Assembly: GCF_029761915.1 (NCBI RefSeq)
Contig: NZ_CP121695.1
Span: 3,315,501-3,379,500, forward strand
Origin: Bradyrhizobium sp. CB1650
GTDB lineage: Bacteria; Pseudomonadota; Alphaproteobacteria; Rhizobiales; Xanthobacteraceae
Direction of reading: 5' to 3'
DNA length: 64,000 bases
A program made the translations under genes and the position numbers. The notes under the pieces are model-generated. The model saw nothing but the letters and a program-made list of their open reading frames with translations, had not been told where the DNA came from and did not search any database. Positions 1-8,221 of the stretch are shown here, in pieces. Position 1 is the first letter of the stretch; each line of letters starts with the position of its first letter.

Positions 1-7
1 TGTCGGC

Positions 8-181
8 TCACCGAGCGTCCCGCGTTGGCTCCATACGGCTTACTTCATATTGAGAGGCATGCGCAAAATGGATCATTGCTTCTGGAAGCGTGCGCTTAGG
101 CGATTCCGTCACCTCATCATCATGGATAGGGTTTTCAGTCAGAGGGAAGGTCCTGCCCGCTTGCTGATTTTCAGCAGCCAT
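8..181 (-). CDS. Small hypothetical protein (57 aa)
   Basis: An open frame of 57 codons begins at ATG 181 and ends eight bases before the window edge. The product is hydrophilic and acidic in its middle and shows no signal peptide or domain that I recognise. It lies nine bases downstream of the stop of the secreted protein gene at 190-546, on the same strand, so it could be the second gene of a two-gene operon. The upstream sequence has only a weak ribosome binding site, so this may be a chance frame. Confidence 0.35.
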   Translation of the reverse strand: MAAENQQAGRTFPLTENPIHDDEVTESPKRTLPEAMIHFAHASQYEVSRMEPTRDAR

Positions 182-189
182 GGAAATCT

Positions 190-546
190 CTAGGTCATGC
201 TCCCAGGCATGAAGCAAACAACTTGAGGGTGCCCGTCCAACCAGAAACACCAAACCATCGTTCGCCCAGCACGATTTGGCTCTGTTACAACGGCATCCTC
301 GGGGACGTCGACCCATTCCCCATCGATGTGAATGCGATAGTGACCGTCATGTGATTCCCAATCGATATCCGAGAGCGCCCGACCATCGGCGTCCGAACAA
401 CAGCGGCCTTTTTTGCTGGCCAGTTGTTCAAACCATTCGTGAAGTGGCGAATTGGCATATCTGCCGTCGCGATCACGGGCATGCGCTGACGGGAAGGCAA
501 GCAAGATGGTTGCAAACACGACGAACGACCTAACCCACAAAGCCAT
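190..546 (-). CDS. Conserved secreted hypothetical protein (118 aa)
   Basis: The ATG at 546 was preferred over an upstream in-frame start at 687 because an AAAGG motif sits just before it and the product then begins with a signal peptide: MALWVRS, a hydrophobic run, and a likely cleavage after AHA near residue 22. The mature part has two adjacent cysteines (GRCCSDADGR) and an aromatic, acidic C-terminal half. I recognise the general type from rhizobial genomes (periplasmic protein of unknown role) but cannot assign a function. Codon use looks like a normal gene of this genome. Confidence 0.72.
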   Translation of the reverse strand: MALWVRSFVVFATILLAFPSAHARDRDGRYANSPLHEWFEQLASKKGRCCSDADGRALSDIDWESHDGHYRIHIDGEWVDVPEDAVVTEPNRAGRTMVWCFWLDGHPQVVCFMPGSMT

Positions 547-743
547 CGATTGCCTTTCACATTGCTGATAGATGGCGCTACTCACTTTCATTCGGCACGC
601 GGCCCGAAAGTGGCAAGCCAGAATCCGCGGAAGTAGGTCGATGCGGTGTTCCCAAGCATTCCGATAGCGGGCGCAGGATGAAGACACTTATCCGAAGGAC
701 TGTCGCTCCACGCTGCTGCCATCATAGCTGGCCCCGGTCGAGT

Positions 744-932
744 TCACTCGTGGTCTACGGAGCCGATCTGCAAATTGCGCTTGAGCTCAGACACTTCTTG
801 TTCAAGTTGCAAGACCCGATCATAGAGAATCTCCACAGGAGACGTCTCAACAGCCTCGATCATCCGGTAAAGTTGCCTCAGAGTCCTTCGCCATCCCGTG
901 CCGGCGGTCGATGGCGTCTCTACTGTTCGCAT
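744..932 (-). CDS. Small coiled-coil hypothetical protein (62 aa)
   Basis: The start at 932 follows a strong GGGGGAG motif at good spacing; a longer in-frame start at 980 has no such support. The last 30 residues (ILYDRVLQLEQEVSELKRN) form a heptad pattern typical of a short coiled coil, suggesting a self-associating or partner-binding helix. No signal peptide or catalytic motif is visible. Function unknown. Confidence 0.55.
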   Translation of the reverse strand: MRTVETPSTAGTGWRRTLRQLYRMIEAVETSPVEILYDRVLQLEQEVSELKRNLQIGSVDHE

Positions 933-1251
933 GTTCGCTCCCCCGTAAGCTGAACCGAAACGGCGTCCTGGCACGGACAAACCAACGCGATTGGCGCAAA
1001 AAGCTGTCGGTAGCCTACTTGCCGTATTTGGTGATTGCGCCAGTTAGATTATACTTGACATCTATAATGCGAGCTCGAACAAACGGACAAGCGAAATCGA
1101 CCCCTCACACACGAAAGTGAGCGCGTACCAAGGCTGACGAGAATTGAAATCTAGGTCAGGCAAGTCTGAAAACGGCATTCGCCAGGGTGGACGAAGCGTC
1201 GTCTGAAATGGCAGGGATCTGAGCCGACTAGAAGGAAACGCCTTAGATCAA

Positions 1252-1608
1252 TCACGTGCTTTCAAACGGCTTCGGTGACCTCGACGCGATCGTGGTGTTG
1301 TGGAGGAACGTCAACGCTTGGAGTCGACCGAGGGCCAGCAGGACGGGATAGAGTTGGCGGCCCTTACGGTCAGGAGATATTCGTGAACAAGTGCCGACTT
1401 CCGCGAAGGCACTTTCTTCAGCACCCCAAGGCGAACCATTTTCTTCAGCCTCGCGGCGAGCAGCGGTTTCGACAAACCCAGCGAAGACTGGATTTCTGCG
1501 AAGCCTGAGGAAACACTGACTCGGTATCAACAGGGTCCAACGGTCCCCGATCACCGACAATGCTCTACATAGGGACGAGGACTGCTTGGCCAAAGCGTTC
1601 CACTTCAT
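1252..1608 (-). pseudogene. HxlR-family transcriptional regulator, two frameshifts
   Basis: HxlR proteins are winged-helix regulators that often respond to electrophiles. From ATG 1608 (GGAG just upstream) the frame gives RALSVIGDRWTLLI, the hallmark of the family. It then leaves the family. In the next frame the same strand reads FAEIQSSLGLSKPLLAAR and then LKKMVRLGVLKKVPSRK, followed by VHEYLLT, which is the wing region. The first frame resumes with GRQLYPVLLALGR. Two compensating frameshifts, near 1500 and 1370, therefore break the gene, leaving an aberrant middle third in any single product. The TetR gene lies on the opposite strand about 310 bases away. A sequencing error at both sites is possible but less likely than decay. 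Confidence 0.8.
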
Positions 1609-1920
1609 CAGTCCTCTCCCCCCGTCCATTACCTCTCGTTGGAACCGGTCGGCGGCCGCCCTGGCTAAGTGCTGTCTGCCTTCGGCAGCGTCGGTTCTTG
1701 ACCTTTTCATCTTGCGGCTCCCGAGTGGGGGAACTCCGGGTAGAACGGCCACATCGCTCTTGACCCGCCAGATAATGATCTGCTTTAGATGTCACTAATA
1801 CTCTAAATTTCGAGCACGTCCAGCACCGGTGACGCGGCCAAACTGCGCTCGACGACAATTGGTGGGCCCACGCAAAATGCGTAGGCAGGATGCGTTCACG
1901 TGTCCTGCAGGAGACTATTC

Positions 1921-2496
1921 ATGAGAAAGTCGAGAGAGGAAACGGCGGAAACGCGACGGAATATCGTGAGGACCGCTGGAATTCGTTTCCGTCAGAACGG
2001 GATCTGCGAAACGGGCTTGGCCGATCTAATGGAAAGTGCCGGCCTGACGCACGGCGGGTTCTACCGGCACTTCGCCTCCAAGGACCAACTCATCTCGGAA
2101 GCTTCGGCGGACGCCTTCGCGGCCAATGTCGCCGAGATGGAAGCTGCAGCCTCGACGGCCAAGGGTCGAAAAACGCTTGGGGCAATCGCCAATGCCTACC
2201 TTTCCCCCGAGCACAGGAAGGACCGGGCTCATGGATGCCCTCTAGCCGCGCTCGGGAGCGAACTCGCTAGGTCGGAGAAGTCGACACGGTCCGTGGCCAC
2301 CGAGGGAATCCTCAAGATGATCGCCATAGTCGCCGAACGGTTGAAGGATCCGAACACCGACCGGGCAAAGAAGTCCGCCAGCGTATTCGTCGGGACGATG
2401 CTCGGCGCGCTGACGATCTCCAGAATTGTTGCTGATCCGAAGGTTTCGAACGATATCTTAGCCGCCGCGCGCGCCAAGTTGACGTCCTGGGAGTGA
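1921..2496 (+). CDS. TetR/AcrR-family transcriptional regulator
   Basis: A 191-aa one-component repressor. The N-terminal 50 residues hold the TetR helix-turn-helix (GLADLMESAGLTHGGFYRHF, residues about 31-50), and the rest is the ligand-binding and dimerisation domain. The C-terminal motif HGCPLAALGSELAR is shared by a common subgroup of rhizobial TetR proteins. ATG 1921 is chosen because it follows a CAGGAG motif; an upstream start at 1900 adds seven residues. The ligand is unknown. The nearest genes are a broken HxlR regulator and a secreted protein, so the target may be itself or a distant operon. Confidence 0.9.
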   Translation: MRKSREETAETRRNIVRTAGIRFRQNGICETGLADLMESAGLTHGGFYRHFASKDQLISEASADAFAANVAEMEAAASTAKGRKTLGAIANAYLSPEHRKDRAHGCPLAALGSELARSEKSTRSVATEGILKMIAIVAERLKDPNTDRAKKSASVFVGTMLGALTISRIVADPKVSNDILAAARAKLTSWE

Positions 2497-2681
2497 CGGC
2501 ATCACCCACCCCGGCGGTGCCGGTCTTCCCGTCTGACAGGCATACACCGGGGACTTGGCGCAAGGGTCCGATCTTGATGCTTCGAGGATCTCCGACACGT
2601 ACGTGTCGTCGCAGACGGCGCGCATAAAGCCTAGCTGACAACGTCGGTCATCAACAAGTGCGGCGACGTAAGCAGGAATCC

Positions 2682-2999
2682 TTATCGCGAAGTTGTACTT
2701 GAGCGGGGCGTCGCTGGAAGGGGCGCCAAACCAGCAGTTAACGCGCTCAGATCCATTTCTTGCACGTTGCGCGGCCGCGGCGATAGGACCGCCACCTGAT
2801 GCGGGGACGCTGGCATTCCGTAGAGCATGAGCGTCGGCGTCGGTGATCTCTCTTTGACGCCAGCAGAGCCCAATACAGCAACCTGGGTCTGCGTGACCGG
2901 AAATCCGGATCTTTCGAAAGACGGACGTTCTACAGCCTTCGCGTTAATTCCGCCAAGCACAACGAACGTTGCGCCGATAATCGAAAAAAACTTGCTCAC
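2682..2999 (-). CDS. Secreted hypothetical protein (105 aa), GTG start
   Basis: A GGAGG five bases upstream selects the GTG at 2999 rather than the GTG at 3005. The product opens with MSKFFSIIGATFVVLGG, a signal peptide, followed by a conserved-looking section (QTQVAVLGSAGVKERSPTP and then LYGMPASPHQVAVL) in which the motif xxQVAVL occurs twice. I recognise this as a widespread small periplasmic protein of Bradyrhizobium with no assigned role. It is monocistronic and lies downstream of a 14-bp palindrome at 3083. Confidence 0.65.
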   Translation of the reverse strand: MSKFFSIIGATFVVLGGINAKAVERPSFERSGFPVTQTQVAVLGSAGVKERSPTPTLMLYGMPASPHQVAVLSPRPRNVQEMDLSALTAGLAPLPATPRSSTTSR

Positions 3000-3082
3000 G
3001 CACACCTCCGTTCAAAATTGCGAACAACTATCCAGCAAGGCGCGCGAACAGTTCGGCTATGCTGCGCCCCTGACCTCTTAAT

Positions 3083-3096
3083 ATGTCGATCGACAT
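3083..3096. promoter_or_regulatory. Perfect 14-bp palindrome, possible operator
   Basis: ATGTCGATCGACAT reads the same on both strands and lies 84 bases upstream of the GTG start of the secreted protein gene (2682-2999). A partial copy, GATGTCGATAATCATC, occurs at 3181-3196. Two related half-sites in one intergenic region suggest a binding site for a dimeric regulator. The regulator is not known. Confidence 0.35.
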
Positions 3097-3524
3097 CTAA
3101 TTCAATCCCCCTCGGCACATGGACGCATATCACTTTCCTGTGTGGGGATCTTTTCGCTGTCCGTCCGCGCTTGTGAGATAGATGTCGATAATCATCTGAT
3201 TAGCGCATGCGTCAAATAGAGCGGGTTCGCTACTGCTCCAAATCTTGACCTCGAGAGCGATGGTCCGCCCTATCAAGGAGATTGCACCGTGACGATGCTA
3301 CGCTACCGAAATTTTAGGACTCCGACCGCGTCGTAAGCGCCAAAGCATACAGGGTCGGAGCGGAGACGTCCTTACATGCATGTCGCTTGCGCTTGGCCTG
3401 GGACCTTCAGGTGGGGCCCCCGTCTAGACTTGGCGATCTCAACACCCCACCGCCCACAGAATAGGCTTAGCAAACAAAAACGCTTGCATCACTCTATCCG
3501 TAGGCCGTGGACGTCAATGCGCGA
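3097..3524. other. Intergenic, no supported gene
   Basis: I see no coding frame with a ribosome binding site or recognisable product here. It holds the second partial copy of the ATGTCGAT half-site near 3181 and otherwise lower-GC sequence. Confidence 0.6.
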
Positions 3525-4298
3525 TTACCTATTTGCCGCCTCTAGGATAACATCCGCTACTTCTTGAGGCTTTGACAACATCGGCGCATGACCGGTCTTC
3601 AGAACAACCGTCTTTGCACCGATCTTTTTGGCCATGGATAGCTGTAAGTCGGTGGCCATCATACGGTCATTGCCTGCCACGATGAAATAGGATGGCTTGG
3701 TTTTCCATGCTGCCATGGTGACCTTTTCTCCGAAAGCCTTGCTATTGATTGGCACCTGACTAACGGCCATCAGCCTGGTTTCTTCTTTTGGTGCATCCGG
3801 AGCAAAGTCCTGGACCATAGCTTCGGCAGGCAAGCTCAAATAGCCGCTATGATCAGCGTGCAATCTCTTCATACCGGCCGGAGGTTCATATTCTTTGCCC
3901 AAATCGCCAGCCGCCTGACCTTCGGATGGTGCAAAGGCCGAAATGTACACAAGCGCACTGACCTTATCGCTCGCCCCTGCCTCAGTGATTGCCATGCCTC
4001 CCCATGAATGCCCGACCAGGACAACTTTGCCGGCCTGCTGGGAAATAGCGCGTTGGGTCGCCGCGACATCCTCGGCCAGAGAGGTCAATGGGTTTTGCAC
4101 CGAAACCACCTTCAAGCCTTTGGCTTGCAACAGCGGAACAACCTTGTTCCACTCTGAACCATCGACGAATGCTCCGTGCACAAGCACGACGGTCGTATCC
4201 TGTGGTGCGGCCCGGGCCGAGGTCGGCATAGCCAAGCCGGACAGCAACGTCATCGTCAGCAGCAACGTTTTGAGATTGGGGACAGTGACCCGCATCAT
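3525..4298 (-). CDS. Secreted alpha/beta-fold hydrolase
   Basis: A 257-aa serine hydrolase, likely exported. Residues 1-30 are a signal peptide ending ARA. The mature protein has the alpha/beta-hydrolase start VVLVHGAFVDGSEW (oxyanion region), the nucleophile elbow GHSWGG, and a C-terminal GHAPMLSKP that supplies the catalytic His. This is the salicylate-esterase or pheophytinase-like subgroup commonly annotated as alpha/beta hydrolase. GGAAGGAATAA precedes the start. It is transcribed divergently from the HD/LuxR regulator gene, with a strong palindrome in the shared promoter region. The substrate cannot be told from the sequence. Confidence 0.9.
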   Translation of the reverse strand: MMRVTVPNLKTLLLTMTLLSGLAMPTSARAAPQDTTVVLVHGAFVDGSEWNKVVPLLQAKGLKVVSVQNPLTSLAEDVAATQRAISQQAGKVVLVGHSWGGMAITEAGASDKVSALVYISAFAPSEGQAAGDLGKEYEPPAGMKRLHADHSGYLSLPAEAMVQDFAPDAPKEETRLMAVSQVPINSKAFGEKVTMAAWKTKPSYFIVAGNDRMMATDLQLSMAKKIGAKTVVLKTGHAPMLSKPQEVADVILEAANR

Positions 4299-4362
4299 TT
4301 ATTCCTTCCGAGAGTTCGTTGTTGACTGGCTCGAGAAATGACCGAGAAACCAGCCGACCGGT

Positions 4363-4380
4363 ATCGGTCGAACGACCGAT
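4363..4380. promoter_or_regulatory. Perfect inverted repeat in divergent promoter
   Basis: ATCGGTCGAACGACCGAT has two 8-base arms around an AA centre. It lies between the hydrolase start (4298) and the HD/LuxR regulator start (4453). Another half-site, ATCGGTC, lies near 4410. The size and symmetry fit a TetR-type operator controlling one or both genes; the cognate regulator is not identified. Confidence 0.5.
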
Positions 4381-4452
4381 CCATGGACATCGTCGACGTC
4401 ACACATCATATGAATAATCGGTCAGACTGCGACGAGGAGCTTGCCCCGCACG

Positions 4453-5979
4453 ATGGAAGATAGTTCGACCCTCCGAGCCGTTGACGTTGCGAGAGCACTG
4501 GCGTTTGTCTGCGACCTCAGTATGGGACAGCCGACGGACCACTCCCTGCGCACTGCCTGGCTTGCCCGACAGCTGGCCATCGCTGAAGGCCTCAATCCCG
4601 ATGAATGTGATACGGTCTGCGAAGCGTCGCTGCTCCGATGGTCTGGATGCACGGCCAATGCATCTGAATTTGCCGAACTGCTCGGCGACGACATTGCCGG
4701 TAGAGAGGCCATGGTCGCCATGCGGCCGGGATGGGCAGATGCCATGGCCGCGAAGGGGAATATCGATGATGTGATCGAGCCGTTAGCGCGGATCCACTGC
4801 GAGGTTTCCGTGGAAGTCGCGCGTATGCTTGGGCTCGACAATGCGACCCAAACGACATTGTGGAATATTTTGGAGACTTACGACGGCCGTGGAAAACTCC
4901 ACCGCCTGCCTGGCGACCGTGTTCCGCTTCCTGTGTTCATCATTTCGGTGGCTGGTGATCTGGAGATCTTCACCCGGGTTTACGGCATCGAACGGGCGTT
5001 GGTACTCATCGCCAAGAAAGGCGGCGCCTCATATCCCGCAAGCCTTATCGACTCTGTCGCGTTACTGAGCGAGCAATGGCTCCGGGCGCTCGATCGAACG
5101 AGCCCGGATGAAATCGAAGCAGCACTCCTGACTGGGGGCATGCGGAAGGCAACGTCACCCGAGTTGATCGCCGATGTCATCGACCTCAAACTACCCTGGA
5201 TGACGGGATTTTCACGCGCCGTCGCGCAAATAAGTGCAGTGTGCTGCGAAAATGCGGGTTTGGATAAAGCCAGCCAAAGCCGCGTCTATCGTGCCGGCCT
5301 CATCCACGGAATTGGGAGCGCTGCGGTTCCCAACGCGGCCTATGACGATCCTTCGACGAGATCAGCGTCAGCGTGGGAGAGATTTCGGCTCGCCCCCTAC
5401 TGGACGTTGCGTGCGGGGCGGCAGATTGCCGCTCTCGAGCGTGAAGCGGAGATCGCGTCGTTCGTCCATGAGCGCCTTGATGGCTCCGGCTATTTCCGCG
5501 GCGCCACCGGCAAGTCTATTCCCATGGAGGCACGTATCCTTGGGACTGTTGTTGCCTGGGTCGAGTTACGATCGGAGCGGCCTTGGAGGAAGGCGCTGTC
5601 AGCCTCAGAGGCCGTGGCGCAGCTCATGAAGGAAGCGAAGATCGGGCGTTTCGATCCCACTATCGTCGAGTACGTCGGATCGGCGACGCTTGCCGATCGT
5701 CAACCTCGGCGAAGGCGTTCGAATGCGATCCGCCTTTCTTTGCGAGAAACAGAAGTACTTCATCGCATCAGCCTTGGCGCTAGCAATAAGGAGGTGGCAC
5801 GGGACCTGAACCTCAGCCCAAGTACTGTGCGTACCCATGTCGAGAGCGTTTTTCGTAAGCTTGAGTGCTCCACACGAGCGGCGGCTGCATTGAAGGCGTC
5901 CTCAATGGGGCTGCTACCCTCGGAACCGACTGATTTCGTCTCCAAAGCGATTTCTTATCGTTCAGGCAATTCCATCTGA
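4453..5979 (+). CDS. Degenerate HD-GYP domain protein with LuxR-type C-terminal HTH
   Basis: A 508-aa regulator. The N-terminal two thirds resemble paired HD-type domains. In the second, the HD dyad is HG (GLIHGIGSAAVP) and the GYP motif is GYF (HERLDGSGYF), so hydrolysis of cyclic-di-GMP is unlikely; a ligand-sensing or structural role is inferred. The last 70 residues are a LuxR/GerE helix-turn-helix (LRETEVLHRISLGASNKEVA and then STVRTHVESVFRKL), so the protein probably binds DNA. ATG 4453 was taken as start; a TTG at 4441 lies too close to the GAGGAG motif. It is divergent from the exported hydrolase, a plausible target. Confidence 0.85.
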   Translation: MEDSSTLRAVDVARALAFVCDLSMGQPTDHSLRTAWLARQLAIAEGLNPDECDTVCEASLLRWSGCTANASEFAELLGDDIAGREAMVAMRPGWADAMAAKGNIDDVIEPLARIHCEVSVEVARMLGLDNATQTTLWNILETYDGRGKLHRLPGDRVPLPVFIISVAGDLEIFTRVYGIERALVLIAKKGGASYPASLIDSVALLSEQWLRALDRTSPDEIEAALLTGGMRKATSPELIADVIDLKLPWMTGFSRAVAQISAVCCENAGLDKASQSRVYRAGLIHGIGSAAVPNAAYDDPSTRSASAWERFRLAPYWTLRAGRQIAALEREAEIASFVHERLDGSGYFRGATGKSIPMEARILGTVVAWVELRSERPWRKALSASEAVAQLMKEAKIGRFDPTIVEYVGSATLADRQPRRRRSNAIRLSLRETEVLHRISLGASNKEVARDLNLSPSTVRTHVESVFRKLECSTRAAAALKASSMGLLPSEPTDFVSKAISYRSGNSI

Positions 5980-6028
5980 ACAGAGATGGTCCCGTTCGTT
6001 CGGACGGTTGGCGGCTTGATTAAGCTAT

Positions 6029-6205
6029 TCAGCGCCGGCGCCGCATTTGCCGGGCCATTTGACGAGCATCATGGAACGGTGTCTCCAGGAGCTACTCGTC
6101 GATCAAGCGCATCAGCACCAGGTTCAACGGCGTCTCGCCAGTCGGCGCGTAATGGAGTGCGGAACGGCTGATCCAATGGGCATTGCCGCACGATCGATGG
6201 GTACG
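6029..6205 (-). pseudogene. IS3-family transposase (OrfB) remnant
   Basis: The minus strand reads ISRSALHYAPTGETPLNL and then VLMRLIDE, a stop codon, LLETPFHDARQMARQMRR. This is the start of the IS3-family OrfB, whose usual form has LMRLIDEQFLETPWYGSRQMARHLRR. Only about 55 codons remain. There is an in-frame stop and a probable frameshift near 6175. No inverted repeats were found. The rest of the 5980-6513 gap shows no gene. Confidence 0.6.
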
Positions 6206-6513
6206 AATGCGCCGTCGCGATCGTTAATCGCCTCCGCTCGACGTTCATCGATCGAAAATCTTTGACAAAATCCGACCGCTTCCCGCAGCAGCGACAGAAA
6301 GCAAATCCCCGAGCGGTTCGGTCATTTAACCGATGCAGCTCGCCTGGCCGCGCAAATATACACAGGGTCTGACCATAGCTGAGGGCTCAAGCGCATCGCG
6401 ATACCGAGGCACGCAGGACGACCGGATTAACAGCCCTGTTGCCAGATCCGATCAAGTGACCCGCCGTTATTGGTTATCAGTTGAGCTATTCGCAATCGAT
6501 GGGAGATACATTC

Positions 6514-7140
6514 ATGTCCGACTTTACCCTGTGGGGGTTCGACGCGTCCATTTACGTGCGCACGGTCAAGATGGTGTTCGCCGAGAAGGGCTTCACCCAG
6601 TTCAAGCAAGAGCCGTTGAACGTTCTTGTCGGTGAGCAAAGGACGCCCGAACATCTGGAGCGTCATCCCTTTGGGAAGATCCCTGTTCTCGACCACGGTG
6701 GGATGCGGATTCTGGAGACTCCGGCGATCACTCGCTACCTCAACGACGTGCTGCCCGGGCGATCACTGGTCCCGGCGAGTCCGCAGGATCGGGCTCGCAT
6801 GGATATGATTATCGGGATCGTCGGTTCCTACGGCTACGGCGCGCTGGGCAACGGCGTCGCCGGCTATCATCTCTTCCCCGATTACGTCGGCGGCAAGAGC
6901 GAGGAGAAGCGAAACGCCGGCGTCGAGAATGGGCGCAAGGCGATCAAGCTCGCGATGGAGACCAAAGGCACCTCGCGCTTCATCGCGGGCGATTTGAGCC
7001 TTGCCGATCTCTTTCTCGCGCCGCTCGCATTTTACGTCTCCCTGACGCCCGACAAGGATGTCGTTTTCGATGTCGATGGCTTTGCCCGGTGGTGGGCGAC
7101 CGTGCAAGCCCTCCCCACCTTCGCGAAAACTCAGCCATAG
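6514..7140 (+). CDS. Glutathione S-transferase family protein
   Basis: A 208-aa soluble protein with the two-domain GST layout. The N-terminal thioredoxin fold covers residues 1-80, with FGKIPVLDHGGMRILETPAI carrying the cis-Pro and the Glu/Thr pair that binds the glutathione gamma-Glu. The C-terminal helical domain (GDLSLADLFLAP) has the conserved N-capping Asp. GGGAGA lies before ATG 6514; an upstream in-frame start at 6481 lacks support. It probably conjugates or reduces electrophiles. It sits beside an Rrf2 regulator and oxidoreductases, which suggests a stress or detoxification setting. Confidence 0.9.
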   Translation: MSDFTLWGFDASIYVRTVKMVFAEKGFTQFKQEPLNVLVGEQRTPEHLERHPFGKIPVLDHGGMRILETPAITRYLNDVLPGRSLVPASPQDRARMDMIIGIVGSYGYGALGNGVAGYHLFPDYVGGKSEEKRNAGVENGRKAIKLAMETKGTSRFIAGDLSLADLFLAPLAFYVSLTPDKDVVFDVDGFARWWATVQALPTFAKTQP

Positions 7141-7717
7141 CTTGGTTCAACCGTACCTTGGTTGATAGTCGAGGGCTCCGGTATTGGACTCCGCTTCGAC
7201 CGTCGCTTTGTCTCACGCGGAGCGACGGTCGCAGTCAACCCGCCGGTCGCTGTACAAAGTGACATCGATGACTCGATGCAGCCGCGAGAGGTCTCGACGC
7301 AAATTGAACAGGCGCCGAGGGGCCCGAAGCAAGGATGCGACCGGGCTATCACATCGAGGTCGACAGTATTATCGAAAGTTCTCTAAAGGCGAATACGGCC
7401 CTGGTCCCGGTGTTCCGGCCATGTTGATCCTCGCGCCGGCGACGCCCGTCTTCCAGATGCGATTGATCTCCGCCGTAATTCGAGCCGTCGACTTTGCGCG
7501 GCGTGATCTAACCGTTCGCGAGCAACGGCCCGAACAGCATGCAGGCCGTCTCGGTGCAGGGCGGTATGCATTGGTCTTGATGCGCCCGTTGAGCTCCTTA
7601 AGGCGGCCGCAATTCCCGGCGGCGACGGCAACGCTGCCCACCTGGTCAACAAACGGCTTCACCGGGAACACCGCCCGTGCTGGCAGGGATAGTGGCGACC
7701 GGACGCGACAGCCGAGC
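7141..7717. other. Intergenic, no supported gene
   Basis: Several open frames exist on both strands (the longest are + 7184-7729 and - 7369-7671), but none has a ribosome binding site, a recognisable product or plausible composition. It may be decayed coding sequence that I cannot identify. Confidence 0.5.
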
Positions 7718-7745
7718 TTGACAGCTTAAATGTAACTTGTATGGT
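7718..7745 (+). promoter_or_regulatory. Sigma-70-like promoter for the Rrf2 gene
   Basis: TTGACA at 7718-7723 and TATGGT at 7740-7745 are 16 bases apart. The -10 overlaps the first two of three in-frame ATG codons (7741, 7747, 7753). If used, transcription would begin close to 7753, giving a leaderless message. Confidence 0.4.
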
Positions 7746-7752
7746 TATGGTT

Positions 7753-8166
7753 ATGACCGCGAACAGTCGTATGGCGAGCGCCATCCACATCATGAGTTTC
7801 GTCGCTTACGCTGGCGACGAGGGGACGACTTCGGAGGCAATCGCGAAAAGCCTCCAGACCAACCCGGTCGTGGTGCGGAAGATCCTCAAGCTCCTCGAGC
7901 GAGAGGGACTGGTCGCTCTTCGCCAAGGCCGCCAAGGCGGCGTCGGTCTCCGGCACCCGGCATCTCGCATTACACTCGGTCAGATCTACAAGGCGGTTGA
8001 AAGCGAGAACGGAGTTTTTGCGATGCGCGGCCAGGTGCATGAGGGATGCGTGGTGGCCTGCGCGATGAAACGAAGGCTTGGCCCAATCTTCGACGCTGCG
8101 AACGACGCCGTTGAGCAGGCTCTCAGCAAAACGAGTCTGGCGGAGCTGGTACGCGGCGTCCGCTAA
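7753..8166 (+). CDS. Rrf2-family transcriptional regulator
   Basis: A 137-aa winged-helix protein. The N-terminus (NSRMASAIHIM, then TSEAIAKSLQTNPVVVRKIL) is the Rrf2 DNA-binding domain, and LRQGRQGGVGL is the wing. Only two cysteines follow (GCVVAC), fewer than the three that bind Fe-S in IscR or NsrR, so it resembles the YwnA-like redox or electrophile-sensing branch. The third of three tandem ATGs is chosen from family alignment and the promoter position. It lies 55 bases before an SDR gene and upstream of an MFS pump, likely targets. Confidence 0.85.
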   Translation: MTANSRMASAIHIMSFVAYAGDEGTTSEAIAKSLQTNPVVVRKILKLLEREGLVALRQGRQGGVGLRHPASRITLGQIYKAVESENGVFAMRGQVHEGCVVACAMKRRLGPIFDAANDAVEQALSKTSLAELVRGVR

Positions 8167-8221
8167 ATTTGCCCGAAACTGTAACCGACACGGACATGAT
8201 TAATCTCGAGGAGTGACAACG

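Noticed and set aside
1054-1070. TTGACA directly followed by TATAAT near 1060
   Set aside because: The two boxes are only two bases apart, so they cannot form one sigma-70 promoter.
7184-7729. 181-codon plus-strand frame between GST and Rrf2 genes
   Set aside because: No ribosome binding site, Arg/Ser-rich shadow-like composition and no family resemblance.
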